Shown piece after piece: positions 26,023 to 35,075 of a stretch of 64,000 nt of DNA. The DNA is taken from assembly GCA_963843465.1 (NCBI GenBank), contig CAWJKP010000005.1, positions 620,001 to 684,000 on the forward strand, read 5' to 3'. How positions within the stretch are numbered: position 1 is the stretch's first letter; each line of letters begins with the position of its first letter. The translations under genes were made by a program, and so were the position numbers. The stretch is from CAWJKP01 sp963843465. GTDB taxonomy: Bacteria > Planctomycetota > Planctomycetia > Pirellulales > Thermoguttaceae. The notes beneath the pieces were generated by a model. It saw only the letters and a list, made by a program, of their open reading frames with translations. It made no database searches and was not told the DNA's origin.

Positions 26023-27189
26023 ATGCGATTCCACGTTGTCGCGCTGCCCCATACGCAGACCGCCATGAGCCATTCCGCCTGTGCCTTTACGATGAAGGCG
26101 CTGCACCTCTCGCAGATGATGGCCAGCCTCGGCCACGATGTCTTCCACTATGGCGTGGAGGGCAGTCAGGTGAAGGACTGTTGCGTGGAAGACGTGTCGG
26201 TCCTCTCCGGCAAGGAGCAGGAAGGGTTCTTCGGGCCCTACAACCCCGACGCCCTGTACGAGGTGGATTGGAGCGGCCGGGCACCTTACTGGTCGCTTTT
26301 CCACAATCGTGCCATCGCCGAGATCAACAAGCGGAAGCAGCAGGGGGACTTCCTCTGCATCATCACCGGCTCGCTGAGCCTGCCGCTGGTGGAGGCCGTG
26401 GAAAGCCACATGATGGTCGTGGAGTACGGTGCGGGCTACAACGGCCTGTTGCCGCGAAAGCAGGGACGCTACCGGGTCTATGAGTCCTACGCCCACATGC
26501 ACAAGATTTGGGGTGCCGAAGGCGGCTTCGACCCGGATGGGCATTTCTACGACGCCGTGGTCCCCAACTACCTGAATCCCGACGACTACCCGCTGCAAAC
26601 CGTGAAGGGTGACTACTACCTCTATCTCGGCCGGCTGGTGAAGCGGAAGGGAATCCACATCGCCGTCGAGACGTGTAAACGCCTCGGAGCCAAGCTGAAG
26701 ATGGCCGGGCAGGGCTGCGCCAAGGTGGAAGGCAATCGCATCTACTGTGCGGACGGCGAGGTCTACGAGGGCGACAACCTGGAGTACGTGGGCTTCGCCA
26801 CCGGCGAGAAGCGGGCGAGGCTGTACCAGAACGCCATCGCCACCTTCGTGCCCACGACCTACATCGAGCCTTTTGGCGCGGTGGCCATCGAATCGCAGAT
26901 GGCCGGCACGCCGGCGATCACCACCGACTGGGGAGCCTTTCCCGAGACGGTGGAACACGGCCGCACGGGATACCGCTGCCGCACGCTCGACCAGTTCGTC
27001 TGGGCGGCCGAGCACGCCTACGAACTCGACCCCGAGTACATCCACGAGCGGGCCGTGGCCAACTACTCGATGGACCGCCTGCGGCACACCTACCAGGAAT
27101 ACTTCGAGATGCTCACCGACCTGTGGGGCGACGGCTGGTACGCCACCCACGACAACCGAAAAGACCTTGACTGGTTACGGAGGCGGTAA
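26023..27189 (+). CDS. GT4-family glycosyltransferase
   Basis: 388 residues from the ATG at 26023, which follows GAGGACGA. It has a GT-B layout: an N-terminal acceptor half (HLSQMMASLGHDVFHYG) and a C-terminal nucleotide-sugar half with YLYLGRLVKRKGIHIAVE and EPFGAVAIESQMAGTPAITT, the EPFGxxxxE signature of GT4 enzymes. Its place directly after the collagen-like fibre gene suggests that it glycosylates Thr residues of the fibres; a role in host surface or DNA modification is the alternative. The stop overlaps the next start by one base (TAATG). Confidence 0.85.
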   Translation: MRFHVVALPHTQTAMSHSACAFTMKALHLSQMMASLGHDVFHYGVEGSQVKDCCVEDVSVLSGKEQEGFFGPYNPDALYEVDWSGRAPYWSLFHNRAIAEINKRKQQGDFLCIITGSLSLPLVEAVESHMMVVEYGAGYNGLLPRKQGRYRVYESYAHMHKIWGAEGGFDPDGHFYDAVVPNYLNPDDYPLQTVKGDYYLYLGRLVKRKGIHIAVETCKRLGAKLKMAGQGCAKVEGNRIYCADGEVYEGDNLEYVGFATGEKRARLYQNAIATFVPTTYIEPFGAVAIESQMAGTPAITTDWGAFPETVEHGRTGYRCRTLDQFVWAAEHAYELDPEYIHERAVANYSMDRLRHTYQEYFEMLTDLWGDGWYATHDNRKDLDWLRRR

Positions 27190-27758
27190 TGGCCTTGGAC
27201 TTCACCTACTACGGCTCGCTCGATGAGGCGGAGTCCTATTTCGCCATGCGGCTCCATGAGTACGCCTGGAGGGAAGCTGACCCGGCCGACAAGCCGAAGG
27301 CCCTTTATCAGGCCACCCAGATCATCGACAACCTGAACTTCAAGGGCGACCGGCACACCGTCTGGCTCTTGAAGCAGTCGCTAATACCGCTGTGGGCCAC
27401 CCCAGGCGACACCTTCGAGTCAACGATCCTTTGCGAGCAGCGAAAGGCGCAGATTCGGGCCGCTGAAGAGCAACAGCCGCTGGAGTTTCCGCGTGGCTCC
27501 GACACCGACGTGCCGGCCGCGATCCTCCGGGCCTGCTACGAGATTGCCTACAGCCTGCTGGACGGCAAAGACCCGGAGATGGAATTGGAGAATCTTGAGG
27601 TCACGGCCCACGGCTACGGTGAGGTGCGGACGCACTACGAGCGTGGCCAGGTGCCGATTCAGCATTTGATAAACATGGTGCCCAACGCCGTTGCGTGGAA
27701 CCTGCTGCGACCGTTCCTGCGGGATGGTGATGCCCTTCGCTTGAGTCGGATGGGATAG
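27189..27758 (+). CDS. head-tail adaptor (gp6/DnaT-like connector)
   Basis: 189 residues. The N-terminus (ALDFTYYGSLDEAESYFAMR) followed by KALYQATQIIDNLNFKG is characteristic of phage connector proteins of the gp6-like superfamily, sometimes labelled DnaT-like. These form a ring below the portal that helps keep DNA in the head and joins it to the tail. The coding sequence overlaps the glycosyltransferase by one base, and the GIY-YIG gene abuts its stop. Scaffold and capsid genes follow. Confidence 0.8.
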   Translation: MALDFTYYGSLDEAESYFAMRLHEYAWREADPADKPKALYQATQIIDNLNFKGDRHTVWLLKQSLIPLWATPGDTFESTILCEQRKAQIRAAEEQQPLEFPRGSDTDVPAAILRACYEIAYSLLDGKDPEMELENLEVTAHGYGEVRTHYERGQVPIQHLINMVPNAVAWNLLRPFLRDGDALRLSRMG

Positions 27759-28433
27759 ATGCGATACCTTTATGCGATCACGAATCTCGTCAACGGCAAG
27801 AAGTATGTTGGGATTGCTGCCGATCCGCAACGTCGCTGGTGGAAGCATCGGAACGGCCCGCAAGCTGGCGGCTCGGTACTCGTCAAGCGTGCTATCGACA
27901 AGTACGGGCTCGACAATTTCCGTTTCGAGATCCTTGGTCAAGGTGACACCAAGACGATCGCGTGGTGTGAAGAGCAGGCCATCCTGATCTTTCAGTCGAT
28001 GGTGCCGAACGGCTACAACCTCTCCACGGGTGGCGAGATCGGTTTCTGTGGGGCAAGAGTGTCGCCCGAGACCGCGGCCAAACGAGCAGCATCTAATCGA
28101 GGCAAGAAGCGATCGTCTGAGTGTTGTCAACGGATTTCACTCGCAGCCCGAAAGCGGCCACCAAGGTCATTGGAGAGCCGCCGGAAGCAATCGCAGAGTA
28201 ATCTTGGACACCCTGGCTATGAAAAACAGAAGGCCGCGGTTCGTGCCGCCAGGAGTAAACCTGTGCTGGTCAACGGCGTCGCGTTCGCATCTATTGGTGA
28301 GGCGGCGGCACGCACAGGAATGACTTACCCCACGTTGACGCATCGCTTCATGCGTTACAAGGCACAGGGCTCCTTTCCACCTGGTTGGGCCTACCTTCCA
28401 AAGGACAGGAGTCATTGTCTTGAGAGGCAATGA
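27759..28433 (+). CDS. GIY-YIG homing endonuclease with NUMOD1-type end
   Basis: 224 residues. The N-terminus has YLYAITNLVNGKKYVGIA (GIY-YIG form YAI/YVG), then DNFRFEILGQG and an EEQAILIFQS helix with the catalytic-type Glu. The middle is Arg/Lys-rich (NUMOD3-like SPETAAKRAASNRGKKR) and the end is a helix-turn-helix-like NUMOD1 module (VNGVAFASIGEAAARTGMTY, ending in SFPPGWAYL). The gene starts immediately after the adaptor stop and separates it from the scaffold gene, so it is an insertion in the head operon. Confidence 0.9.
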   Translation: MRYLYAITNLVNGKKYVGIAADPQRRWWKHRNGPQAGGSVLVKRAIDKYGLDNFRFEILGQGDTKTIAWCEEQAILIFQSMVPNGYNLSTGGEIGFCGARVSPETAAKRAASNRGKKRSSECCQRISLAARKRPPRSLESRRKQSQSNLGHPGYEKQKAAVRAARSKPVLVNGVAFASIGEAAARTGMTYPTLTHRFMRYKAQGSFPPGWAYLPKDRSHCLERQ

Positions 28434-28500
28434 AACTGATTCTGCTGCTGAACGTGATACTTCAAGCCAGATTTGACTATCACACAACCAGAGGTTCTTT
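28434..28500 (+). pseudogene. relic of a NUMOD1-type endonuclease end
   Basis: Downstream of the GIY-YIG gene the translation of 28466-28516 reads ARFDYHTTRGSFPSG then a stop. This resembles the RFMRYKAQGSFPPG end of that gene, so a second, decayed copy of the same kind of end probably persists here. Only some 15 residues are comparable. Confidence 0.3.
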
Positions 28501-28536
28501 TCCGTCTGGTTAGGCCACGTTGTTCTGAAGAATTAA

Positions 28537-28552
28537 GACCGCGAGCGCGGTC
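28537..28552. terminator. short GC hairpin before the scaffold gene
   Basis: GACCGC/GCGGTC around a GAGC loop, followed by CCTCTATT. The stem is only six base pairs and the downstream tract is weak, so this is a modest terminator candidate closing the endonuclease transcript. The rest of the gap from 28434 to 28682 shows no gene. Confidence 0.4.
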
Positions 28553-28682
28553 CCTCTATTGCCGAGTTCTTCGGCGCACTACCGATGGTTTGCATCGGGT
28601 CCGATGACGCTGATTCCTTGGCCACCCACAGCCAGCGAGTTGCTTGCGTCATGTCACGTGGGGTGAGAAAGGCTTTTACGCC

Positions 28683-29555
28683 ATGAAGAATTATGCCCGT
28701 CTCGTTTGCTTCGACGCCGCCGAGGACGCTGCCGCCGCTCAAGCCCAGGCCCAGGCTCAAGCCCAGGAGCAGGCCAAGGCCCAGGCCGCTGCCGCCGCTG
28801 CCGCCGCCGCCGGACTGAACCTCCAGGAGCCGCCCAAGTTCACCCAGGACGACCTGAACCGGCTTTTGGCCGAGGACCGCAGGAAGCACCAGGCCCAGAT
28901 CACCAAGATCCAGCAGACCTTGGAGGAGACGCTGACCAGCAAGAATCTGACGACGCAAGAGCGCGAGCAGCTTGCCCAGCGGCTGGAAGACATGCAGAAG
29001 GAGACGAGGACCCGCGAGCAACAGCAGGCCCACGAACGGAAGCAACTCGAAGAGCAATTCAACACCAAGGTGGAGGAGGAGAAGAAAGGCCGCGTGCTCT
29101 GGGAGAACCGCTACCGGGAGAGCATGGTCGAGCGGGCGCTGCAAGACGCCGCCGTGACCGGCGAATCCTGGCAGCCGGAGCAGGTCGTGACCATGCTCCG
29201 CGGCATGACCCGTATCTCGGAGGAACTCGACGAGAAGACGAAGAAGGGCACCGGCAAGTTCAAGGTCGTGGTCGATTTCCCCGACACGGACCCCAATACC
29301 GGCGAGCCCAGCGTGACCCTCCACACGCCCGAGTCGGCCGTGAAGCGGATGAAGGAACTGCCCGCCCGCTACGGCAATCTGTTCAAGTCCGGTGTCGTCT
29401 CCGGCATCGGTGCGAGTTCGGCAACCGGCGGCATTGCGCCGGGTTCAAGCGGCAAGCTGGACGTGAGGAAGCTTACGCCTCAGCAGTACCAGGACATTCG
29501 AGCAAAGAACCCTGAGTTGCTCGGACTCCGCCGCGACAAGCGCCGCAGCGTCTAA
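28683..29555 (+). CDS. capsid scaffolding protein
   Basis: 290 residues from the ATG at 28683. An acidic N-terminus is followed by an Ala/Gln-rich run (AQAQAQAQAQEQAKAQAA) and then a long charged coiled coil (residues 60-150, rich in Gln, Glu, Lys). A folded C-terminal part (ESMVERALQDAAVTGESWQP, GVVSGIGASS) follows. Low-complexity helices of this kind directly before the capsid gene are typical of scaffold proteins that shape the prohead and are released or cleaved. No protease gene is recognised nearby. Confidence 0.8.
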   Translation: MKNYARLVCFDAAEDAAAAQAQAQAQAQEQAKAQAAAAAAAAAGLNLQEPPKFTQDDLNRLLAEDRRKHQAQITKIQQTLEETLTSKNLTTQEREQLAQRLEDMQKETRTREQQQAHERKQLEEQFNTKVEEEKKGRVLWENRYRESMVERALQDAAVTGESWQPEQVVTMLRGMTRISEELDEKTKKGTGKFKVVVDFPDTDPNTGEPSVTLHTPESAVKRMKELPARYGNLFKSGVVSGIGASSATGGIAPGSSGKLDVRKLTPQQYQDIRAKNPELLGLRRDKRRSV

Positions 29556-29698
29556 GCGGCTGGACAGGGGTTGTTCAACAATCCGAGCGATCGCCGTTTC
29601 TACACGGCTCTTTTATTTCGGGAGATGGCCTGTGTGTTGGACCGTCGATGTAGGCGGCCCTCGGCGTTTCTCGATGTGACAACCTTTGGAGTTCTACC

Positions 29699-31153
29699 AT
29701 GAATCTGTTGTACGCCGCCCGCGCTCGTTTCGTCTGCTTCGACAACGACAACAGCGCTTTCATCCCCGAGCTGTGGGCGAACGAGGGCCTGGCCATCCTC
29801 CAGGAGAACATGGTCATCGCCAACCTGGTCCACCGCGACTTCGAGAACGAGATCCGCCAGTTCGGCGACGTGGTCAACACCCGCCGGCCCGGCAACTTCG
29901 CCATCAGCCGCAAGTCGGACGGCGTGCCCCTGGTGCCGCAGGACGCCTCGGCGACCAAGGTCCCGGTGCCGTTGAACCAGTGGTTCTACGCCAACTTCAC
30001 CATCAAGGACGGCGAGGCCAGCCAGTCCTTCCAGGACCTGGTGGACATCTACCTCCGGCCGGGCATGATTACCATCGCCCGCTCGGTGGACCGCGCCGTC
30101 CTCGGCCAGGTCCACGGCTTCCTCGGCGGCCCGACGCAGCGCGTCGGCCGGCTGGCGAACCTCAACGCCGCCAACAGCAAGGACTACGTGCTGGAGGCCC
30201 GCGAGCAGTTGAACGTCAACAAGGCCCCGCTGGAGGGCCGCAACCTGGTCCTGGCCCCGGTCAGCGAGACCGCGCTGCTGAAGAACGAGCTGTTCATCGC
30301 CGCCCAGCAACGGGGCGACTTCGGCACGTCCTTGGAGAGCGCGACCCTGGGAAGGATTCTCGGGTTCGATACCTACATGGATCAGAACGTCAATAGCGCG
30401 TCGGCGAGCAAGTCCGACGTGGCCACCGGCACGGTCACCAACGCCCTGGCCGCCGCCGTCTTCGGCACGGCCCCTGCCGGACCCAGCCAGACCGTGACCC
30501 TGGCCATCGCCGCCGACGTGGGCTGCTTCGCCGTCGTGGCCGGCAACGATCAGCCGACCGTCATCACCGCGGCCACCGTCACGGGCGGACCGTATCCGAC
30601 CAGCGGCACCACCACGGCGATCACCCTGAACGAGGCCAACAAGTACGCCACGTCCGCCGGGGCGGTCTTGACGGTCTACGAGTCCTGCAAGGTGGCCGCC
30701 GGCAGCAACTACCTCGCCGGCTGGTCCCAGGGTATTCCCGTCACCGGCTGGACCAACGCGCCGTCCATCGGCCAGTTGGTGGCCTTCGGCACCGGCAGCG
30801 GCCGGGCGACCTACACGGTGATCGAGTCCACCTACAGCGGCAGCAACACCCAGACGATCCTCCTGGATCGGCCGCTGGACACCACGGTGAACGCCGGCGA
30901 CCTCTGCTTCCCCGGGCCGGCCGGAGCCATGAACCTGGCCTTCCACCGGAACGCCATCGCCCTGGTCACCCGTCCCCTGGCCATCCCCAACAACGCGATG
31001 GGCGTGTTGGCGCACGTCGGTGTCTACAACGACATCGCCATGCGGGTCTCGATGCAGTACAGCGTGGTCAACGGCGGAACGATCGTCAACCTCGACATCC
31101 TCGCCGGGGTCGCCATTCTCGACACCAACCTGGCAGTCGTGCTGCAAGGCTAA
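29699..31153 (+). CDS. major capsid protein (HK97 fold, P22-like)
   Basis: 484 residues. The N-terminal half (FIPELWANEGLAILQENM, VIANLVHRDFENEIRQFGD, GDVVNTRRPGNFAISRKSD) matches capsid proteins of tailed phages with a P22-type organisation, including the FTIKDGEASQSFQDLVDIYL segment. The region around residues 240-400 is rich in Thr, Ala and Gly (VTNALAAAVFGTA, ITAATVTGGPYPTSGTTTA) and looks like an inserted surface domain. The C-terminus (MRVSMQYSVVNGGTIVNLDI) is a typical capsid ending. It follows the scaffold gene, and a strong terminator follows its stop. Confidence 0.88.
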   Translation: MNLLYAARARFVCFDNDNSAFIPELWANEGLAILQENMVIANLVHRDFENEIRQFGDVVNTRRPGNFAISRKSDGVPLVPQDASATKVPVPLNQWFYANFTIKDGEASQSFQDLVDIYLRPGMITIARSVDRAVLGQVHGFLGGPTQRVGRLANLNAANSKDYVLEAREQLNVNKAPLEGRNLVLAPVSETALLKNELFIAAQQRGDFGTSLESATLGRILGFDTYMDQNVNSASASKSDVATGTVTNALAAAVFGTAPAGPSQTVTLAIAADVGCFAVVAGNDQPTVITAATVTGGPYPTSGTTTAITLNEANKYATSAGAVLTVYESCKVAAGSNYLAGWSQGIPVTGWTNAPSIGQLVAFGTGSGRATYTVIESTYSGSNTQTILLDRPLDTTVNAGDLCFPGPAGAMNLAFHRNAIALVTRPLAIPNNAMGVLAHVGVYNDIAMRVSMQYSVVNGGTIVNLDILAGVAILDTNLAVVLQG

Positions 31154-31200
31154 ACGGGTCCTTTGACCTGCCGCGGTGTGTCTCGCAACGAAGAGGCTTG

Positions 31201-31227
31201 CCCCGCCCGGAGGGTATCCGGGCGGGG
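31201..31227 (+). terminator. terminator after the capsid gene
   Basis: Perfect 11-bp GC-rich stem 31201-31211 with 31217-31227 around the loop GGGTA, followed by CGGCCTTTCTTTC. It lies 47 bp after the capsid stop and probably sets capsid transcript ends apart from downstream tail genes. Confidence 0.8.
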
Positions 31228-31259
31228 CGGCCTTTCTTTCGACGAAGGGAGGCAAGGCG

Positions 31260-31553
31260 ATGACCTACCTACTGGCCGACGTTACGTTCACTGAGATTTT
31301 CCCCTTGCTCAAACAATACGGCCCGCTGGTCCTGGTGGTCGTGTACCTGCTCTGGCAGGGCTGGAATCGGGAAACCAGGATGGGGAACCGGATCGACCTG
31401 CTCGAAGACGAGCAGCGCAACGTGCTGCTGCCGATGGTCGAGCGCTGCACGGAAGTGATTACCCAAAACACGAACGTCATGGAACGGCTGGAAAAGGCCC
31501 TCGACGAGCGCTTCGAGTGCCCCTTGAAGCAAAAGTGCCTGGGCCCCAAGTAG
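31260..31553 (+). CDS. holin-like membrane protein, 97 aa
   Basis: The ATG at 31260 follows a GGGAGG sequence. A single hydrophobic helix (GPLVLVVVYLLWQGW, residues 21-35) near the N-terminus is followed by a long charged coiled coil (RMGNRIDLLEDEQRNVLL) and a terminal CPLKQKC. This is the layout of BhlA/UviB-type holin-like proteins (one TM segment starting YGPL, then charged helix). Location between capsid and head-tail genes is unusual for a holin, so another inner-membrane or virion role remains possible. Confidence 0.55.
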   Translation: MTYLLADVTFTEIFPLLKQYGPLVLVVVYLLWQGWNRETRMGNRIDLLEDEQRNVLLPMVERCTEVITQNTNVMERLEKALDERFECPLKQKCLGPK

Positions 31554-31562
31554 AGGCCGACC

Positions 31563-32069
31563 ATGAGACCCCCTTACAACGACACGACGCACTATCATGT
31601 CGCTCACAACATCTACGCCATGAAGAAGCAGTACGGTGCGCCGATCCTCGTCCGTACTAAGGCTGTCGCCACGTCGAACTCCCAGACGGGAGAGACCAGC
31701 CTGACGATTGCGACGCTGAGGGTCCGCCGGGCCGTGGTGCTGCAAGGGGTTGTCACGCGGGACGCCAAGCAGAGCATCTCGCTCATCACGGCCCAGAAGC
31801 AGATGGTCCAGGGCGGCGGCTTCGACGTGGGCAAGCGGACCTTCATCATCGACCGCAGGGACGTGCCGCGGGATTTCGTGCTGCGGAAGGACGATTGGAT
31901 CGTCTTCGACAGCCGGCACTACGACCTTGACACCGTGACCGAGTATCCCTACGGCACGGCATGGGTCGCCATCGGGAAGGAACTCGTGGGCCGCGCGGAA
32001 GGGATGCAGTTGCTTTTCCCATCGGCTACGGACGGCTTGTCGTTGGCTGACGCCGGCACTCACGCATAG
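31563..32069 (+). CDS. head-tail closure protein, putative
   Basis: 168 residues. The product is beta-rich with TFIIDRRDVPRDFVLRKDDW and DSRHYDLDTVTEYPYGTAW, a pattern seen in head-closure or stopper proteins (gp16/FII-like) in which a small barrel carries a loop into the channel. Support is mainly from its location between capsid and tail-terminator-like gene and from its size. It starts 9 bases after the holin-like gene. Confidence 0.55.
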   Translation: MRPPYNDTTHYHVAHNIYAMKKQYGAPILVRTKAVATSNSQTGETSLTIATLRVRRAVVLQGVVTRDAKQSISLITAQKQMVQGGGFDVGKRTFIIDRRDVPRDFVLRKDDWIVFDSRHYDLDTVTEYPYGTAWVAIGKELVGRAEGMQLLFPSATDGLSLADAGTHA

Positions 32070-32078
32070 GAGCCGCCC

Positions 32079-32591
32079 ATGAGCGTTGATCCCAATTGGG
32101 CACGATGGGTCTTTGCCTCCTTGGCGACTTTGCTCAAGGGGGTGGCGGAGGACTGTAATCTGCCGGTCATGGTGGAGGGCCTGGACGAGCGGACCACGGC
32201 CTTCATGGAGGCTACGGACCGGGTTGAGATCCGCATCACCGGACCATTCACCCGGGACCTGAGCCGCAACTACTACGAACTTTCCGTGGATGCCAACGCG
32301 CTGTTTGTCAGCCGCTACGAGGGCGGCAAGAACCAGTACGCCATTCTCCAAGCCGTCGGCGCATTCCAGGCCGCCCTTGACGCTCCCATCCCTATCTACA
32401 AGTACGGCAACCAGGAAGGCGACGACGGCACGGTCATTGTCGGCGTCATGGAGCCGCGCAAGGAGCGCGGCAGCGGGGTGCGAGTGCTGCACTTTGGACA
32501 GGCCGACTTGACCGACCGGATCAAGCAGACCCTCGTGGATGCCCGGTATCTGTCGTATGTCACGAATGAAACGGGTGACGGCAACATATAA
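32079..32591 (+). CDS. tail terminator-like protein, putative
   Basis: 170 residues, starting 9 bases after the previous gene. The product has RWVFASLATLLKGVAEDCNL at the start, a beta-rich middle (DRVEIRITGPFTRDLSRNYY) and KERGSGVRVLHFGQADLTDR at the end. Its position right before the tail tube gene, with a homing endonuclease in between, fits the tail-terminator ring or a neck protein. No sequence signature is decisive. Confidence 0.55.
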   Translation: MSVDPNWARWVFASLATLLKGVAEDCNLPVMVEGLDERTTAFMEATDRVEIRITGPFTRDLSRNYYELSVDANALFVSRYEGGKNQYAILQAVGAFQAALDAPIPIYKYGNQEGDDGTVIVGVMEPRKERGSGVRVLHFGQADLTDRIKQTLVDARYLSYVTNETGDGNI

Positions 32592-32602
32592 GGGGCGTCT
32601 GG

Positions 32603-33305
32603 ATGTTCTTGTACGTCATCACGAATCGGGTGAATGGAAAGCAATACGTTGGAATCACACGGAATCCGGAGCGCCGGAGGCGGCAAGCATCTTTCAGGCC
32701 GCAGGGGATCAGTGCTTGTGGCATTAGCATCCGCAAGTATGGCCGCCAGAAGTTTGACATGGAGGTGTGGTATGAGGCCGACGAGGAGTGGATCAAATTG
32801 ATGGAGTGTCGGGCAATTCTAGCTCTGAGCACGCTGGCGCCGACAGGCTACAATCTGCGAGTTTGGGATGGCACATCGCCCGGGTCGATTGCGAGCCTGG
32901 CGACATCCATGATGAAGCCACTCACGCTGAATGGAATCAACTTCGCATCAATGGAAGAGGCGGTTGCAGCATTTTCACACTTCCTACGCCACCATCAGGA
33001 AGCATCTACAACGGGGTGACAAGGAGTTCTTGGCTTACGACCGGGTTGAAGCAGGCAGGAAGCTAGGCAACTCGGTAGCGGCACGTTACGAGTGGACGGA
33101 GGAACAACGTCAACGGGCGAGTGACACCCGGGGCGGAGCACAACATCCGCGTGCGAAACGTGTCGTGGTCAATGGCAAGGAGTACGGTTGCCTCAAAGAT
33201 GCTGCAAAGGATCAAGGGGTCAACTACAGCACCCTGCGGTGGCGGTTTCAAGGTTTTGAGAGGTCCGGCCTCTGGCCGGATGGTTTTGCAGTGTTCACAA
33301 ACTAG
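32603..33305 (+). CDS. GIY-YIG homing endonuclease, frame broken at 32970
   Basis: N-terminal part: FLYVITNRVNGKQYVGITRN (GIY-YIG core), then MEVWYEADEEWIKLMECRAI. The frame changes by one base in the TTTT run near 32970. After the break the downstream frame continues with HTSYATIRKHLQRGDKEF and a NUMOD1-like end (KRVVVNGKEYGCLKDAAKDQ, then a STLRWRF helix), stopping at 33303-33305. The whole would be about 234 residues. One extra T explains the break and may be a sequencing error; otherwise the gene is inactive. It separates the tail-terminator and tail-tube genes. Confidence 0.8.
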
Positions 33306-33315
33306 GAGAAGTCAC

Positions 33316-34465
33316 ATGGCTCGCATCGAGCTGCGTATATTGTACCGTTGTGTTGAGGGACGGCTTGGGCCTCCCTGGTGTGGACGGCGTCACCTTGCCC
33401 ACCGCTACGGCCACGGCGGCCCCGGTCCAAGGCGCGTCCACGATGACGGTGCAGAACGTGAACCTTCCCCGGGCGGCGGCACCGACGAAGATCCCCGTGG
33501 GGGCCCGCTTCACGCTGGCCTCCGAGGCGGTGGGCTCGACGGGTCCGACCGTCCACGTTGTCACCGGCCGCACCCAGGGTACGAACGCCGGCGCAGACGC
33601 CAAGCAGTCGGTCACACTGGCCACCGGGGCGGCTGTGCCCACGGGCGGGACCTTTACCCTGTCCTGCTACGGCTTCACGACCGCACCCATCGCCTACAGC
33701 GCTGCCACGACGGACGTGCTCGCGGCCCTGGTGGCGGCGGACACCAACTACTCGTCCTCGGACTGGGCCGTAACCGGCGCGCCCGGTGCGTGGGTCGTGG
33801 AGTTCAAGGGCCTCCAGGGCAACGCGCCCCAGACCCTCTTGACGGCCAACGGCGCGGACCTCACTGGCCCCACGGGCTGCACCGTGGTGACGATTGCCAA
33901 CGTGCAGACCGGCGTCGTCCCGACGCCCAGCAACGTGACGACTGCAATTGCCTTCTCGCCTGCCCTCGGGGCTGCCACGGCGACCTACGCCATCGGCGAC
34001 CTGATCTCGTTCTACTCGCAGCGGCTGGAGATCAAGATCGGCGAGGGCAACTGCGACTACACCGAGAAGCTGGAGTACAAGTATGACCTGGAGCGCGGCA
34101 ATCTGGACGCCGTGCGGGAGGGCAACGAGGTCCCGGTGGAGATGAAGTTCGAGTGCGTCTACGAGCACATCACCACGGGCACGGGCGAGCAGATTTGCCC
34201 GATGGACGCGCTCAAGGGCATCAATGGGGCGGCCGAGTGGGTCACCTCCGGGCCCGATCCGTGTGAGCCTCACGCCGTCGATGTGACGATCGAGTACGTG
34301 CCGCCGTGCTACGGGGCGGACATCGAGTACACGGACTTCCCGGACTTCCGCGTGGAGTCGCGGGCCATCGACTACTCCAAGGCCATGATTTCCGTGGCCG
34401 GCAAGTGCAATATCACCCAGGCCGTCGTGACCCGGGTTCCGCAGACCTCGCCGCAGCCCATCTAA
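33316..34465 (+). CDS. major tail tube protein, frame broken near 33335
   Basis: ATG at 33316 (AGGAG upstream) gives MARIEL, then one base is missing near 33335 before the frame continues VYCTVVLRDGLGLPGVDG. The C-terminal half (FYSQRLEIKIGEGNCDYTEK, then EYKYDLERGNLDAV) is typical of long-tail tube proteins. The middle contains a beta-rich insertion with Thr/Val repeats (an Ig-like or similar surface domain). The restored product is about 383 residues. The frame error is probably a sequencing artefact, since the rest is intact. Confidence 0.75.
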
Positions 34466-34484
34466 GCCCTGCGGAGATTCCAAA

Positions 34485-34510
34485 CAGCGCCGGCAATCGT
34501 GCCGGCGCTG
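34485..34510 (+). terminator. hairpin after the tail tube gene
   Basis: Perfect 11-bp stem CAGCGCCGGCA/TGCCGGCGCTG (34485-34495 with 34500-34510) around an ATCG loop, followed by ACTCTTCCTG. It lies just after the tail tube stop at 34463-34465, so it probably reduces read-through and favours high expression of the tube gene. Confidence 0.75.
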
Positions 34511-34550
34511 ACTCTTCCTGACACCTTTCATCTGCGAGGGAGAAACGCTC

Positions 34551-35075
34551 GTGAAGATCGGCGGCATCGACCCCACCACTTTGTCCCGCGAATTCCTTTT
34601 GGTCCTGCCGCGGGGGGACACGCAGCTCGTGTTCCGCGCCCGCGGCCTGAAGGACATGAGCGAGTTCAGCACCATTTGCCCGGCACCCAAGCCGCCGGGA
34701 AAGCTGACCAAGGACGGCTTCATCCCCAACACCAACGACCCGAGCTACCAGCAGTTGCTTACGATGTGGGGCACCAAGCGGCTGGGCTACATGGCCGTCA
34801 AGTCGCTGGAGCCCTCGGAGATCACCTGGGACACGGTGGACATCGCCAATCCGGCGACGTGGGGCAACTGGGAGACCGACCTGAAGAATGGCGGCCTCAA
34901 CCAGTTCGAGGTCAACCGGGTGACCGGCCTGGTGCTGGAAGCCAACAGCCTTGATGACGACAAGATCGAGAGGGCCAGGCGAATTTTTCTTGCTGGGCAA
35001 GCGCAGGAATCCGCACTCTCTGGCCCCCAGACCGAACTGGCGAGTACGTCGTCTGGGGAGCCTGCGAAAGGCTAG
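34551..35075 (+). CDS. tail assembly chaperone, short form (gpG-like)
   Basis: 174 residues. The N-terminus (MKIGGIDPTTLSREFLLVLP) and middle (GTKRLGYMAVKSLEPSEITW) look like phage tail assembly chaperones, which keep the tape measure soluble until tail polymerisation. The last 20 residues are low in complexity. A second frame overlaps the end and extends the protein when the ribosome slips back by one base, giving the long form at 34551-35221. The gene follows the tail tube gene, as in lambda (V, then G and GT). Confidence 0.75.
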   Translation: MKIGGIDPTTLSREFLLVLPRGDTQLVFRARGLKDMSEFSTICPAPKPPGKLTKDGFIPNTNDPSYQQLLTMWGTKRLGYMAVKSLEPSEITWDTVDIANPATWGNWETDLKNGGLNQFEVNRVTGLVLEANSLDDDKIERARRIFLAGQAQESALSGPQTELASTSSGEPAKG

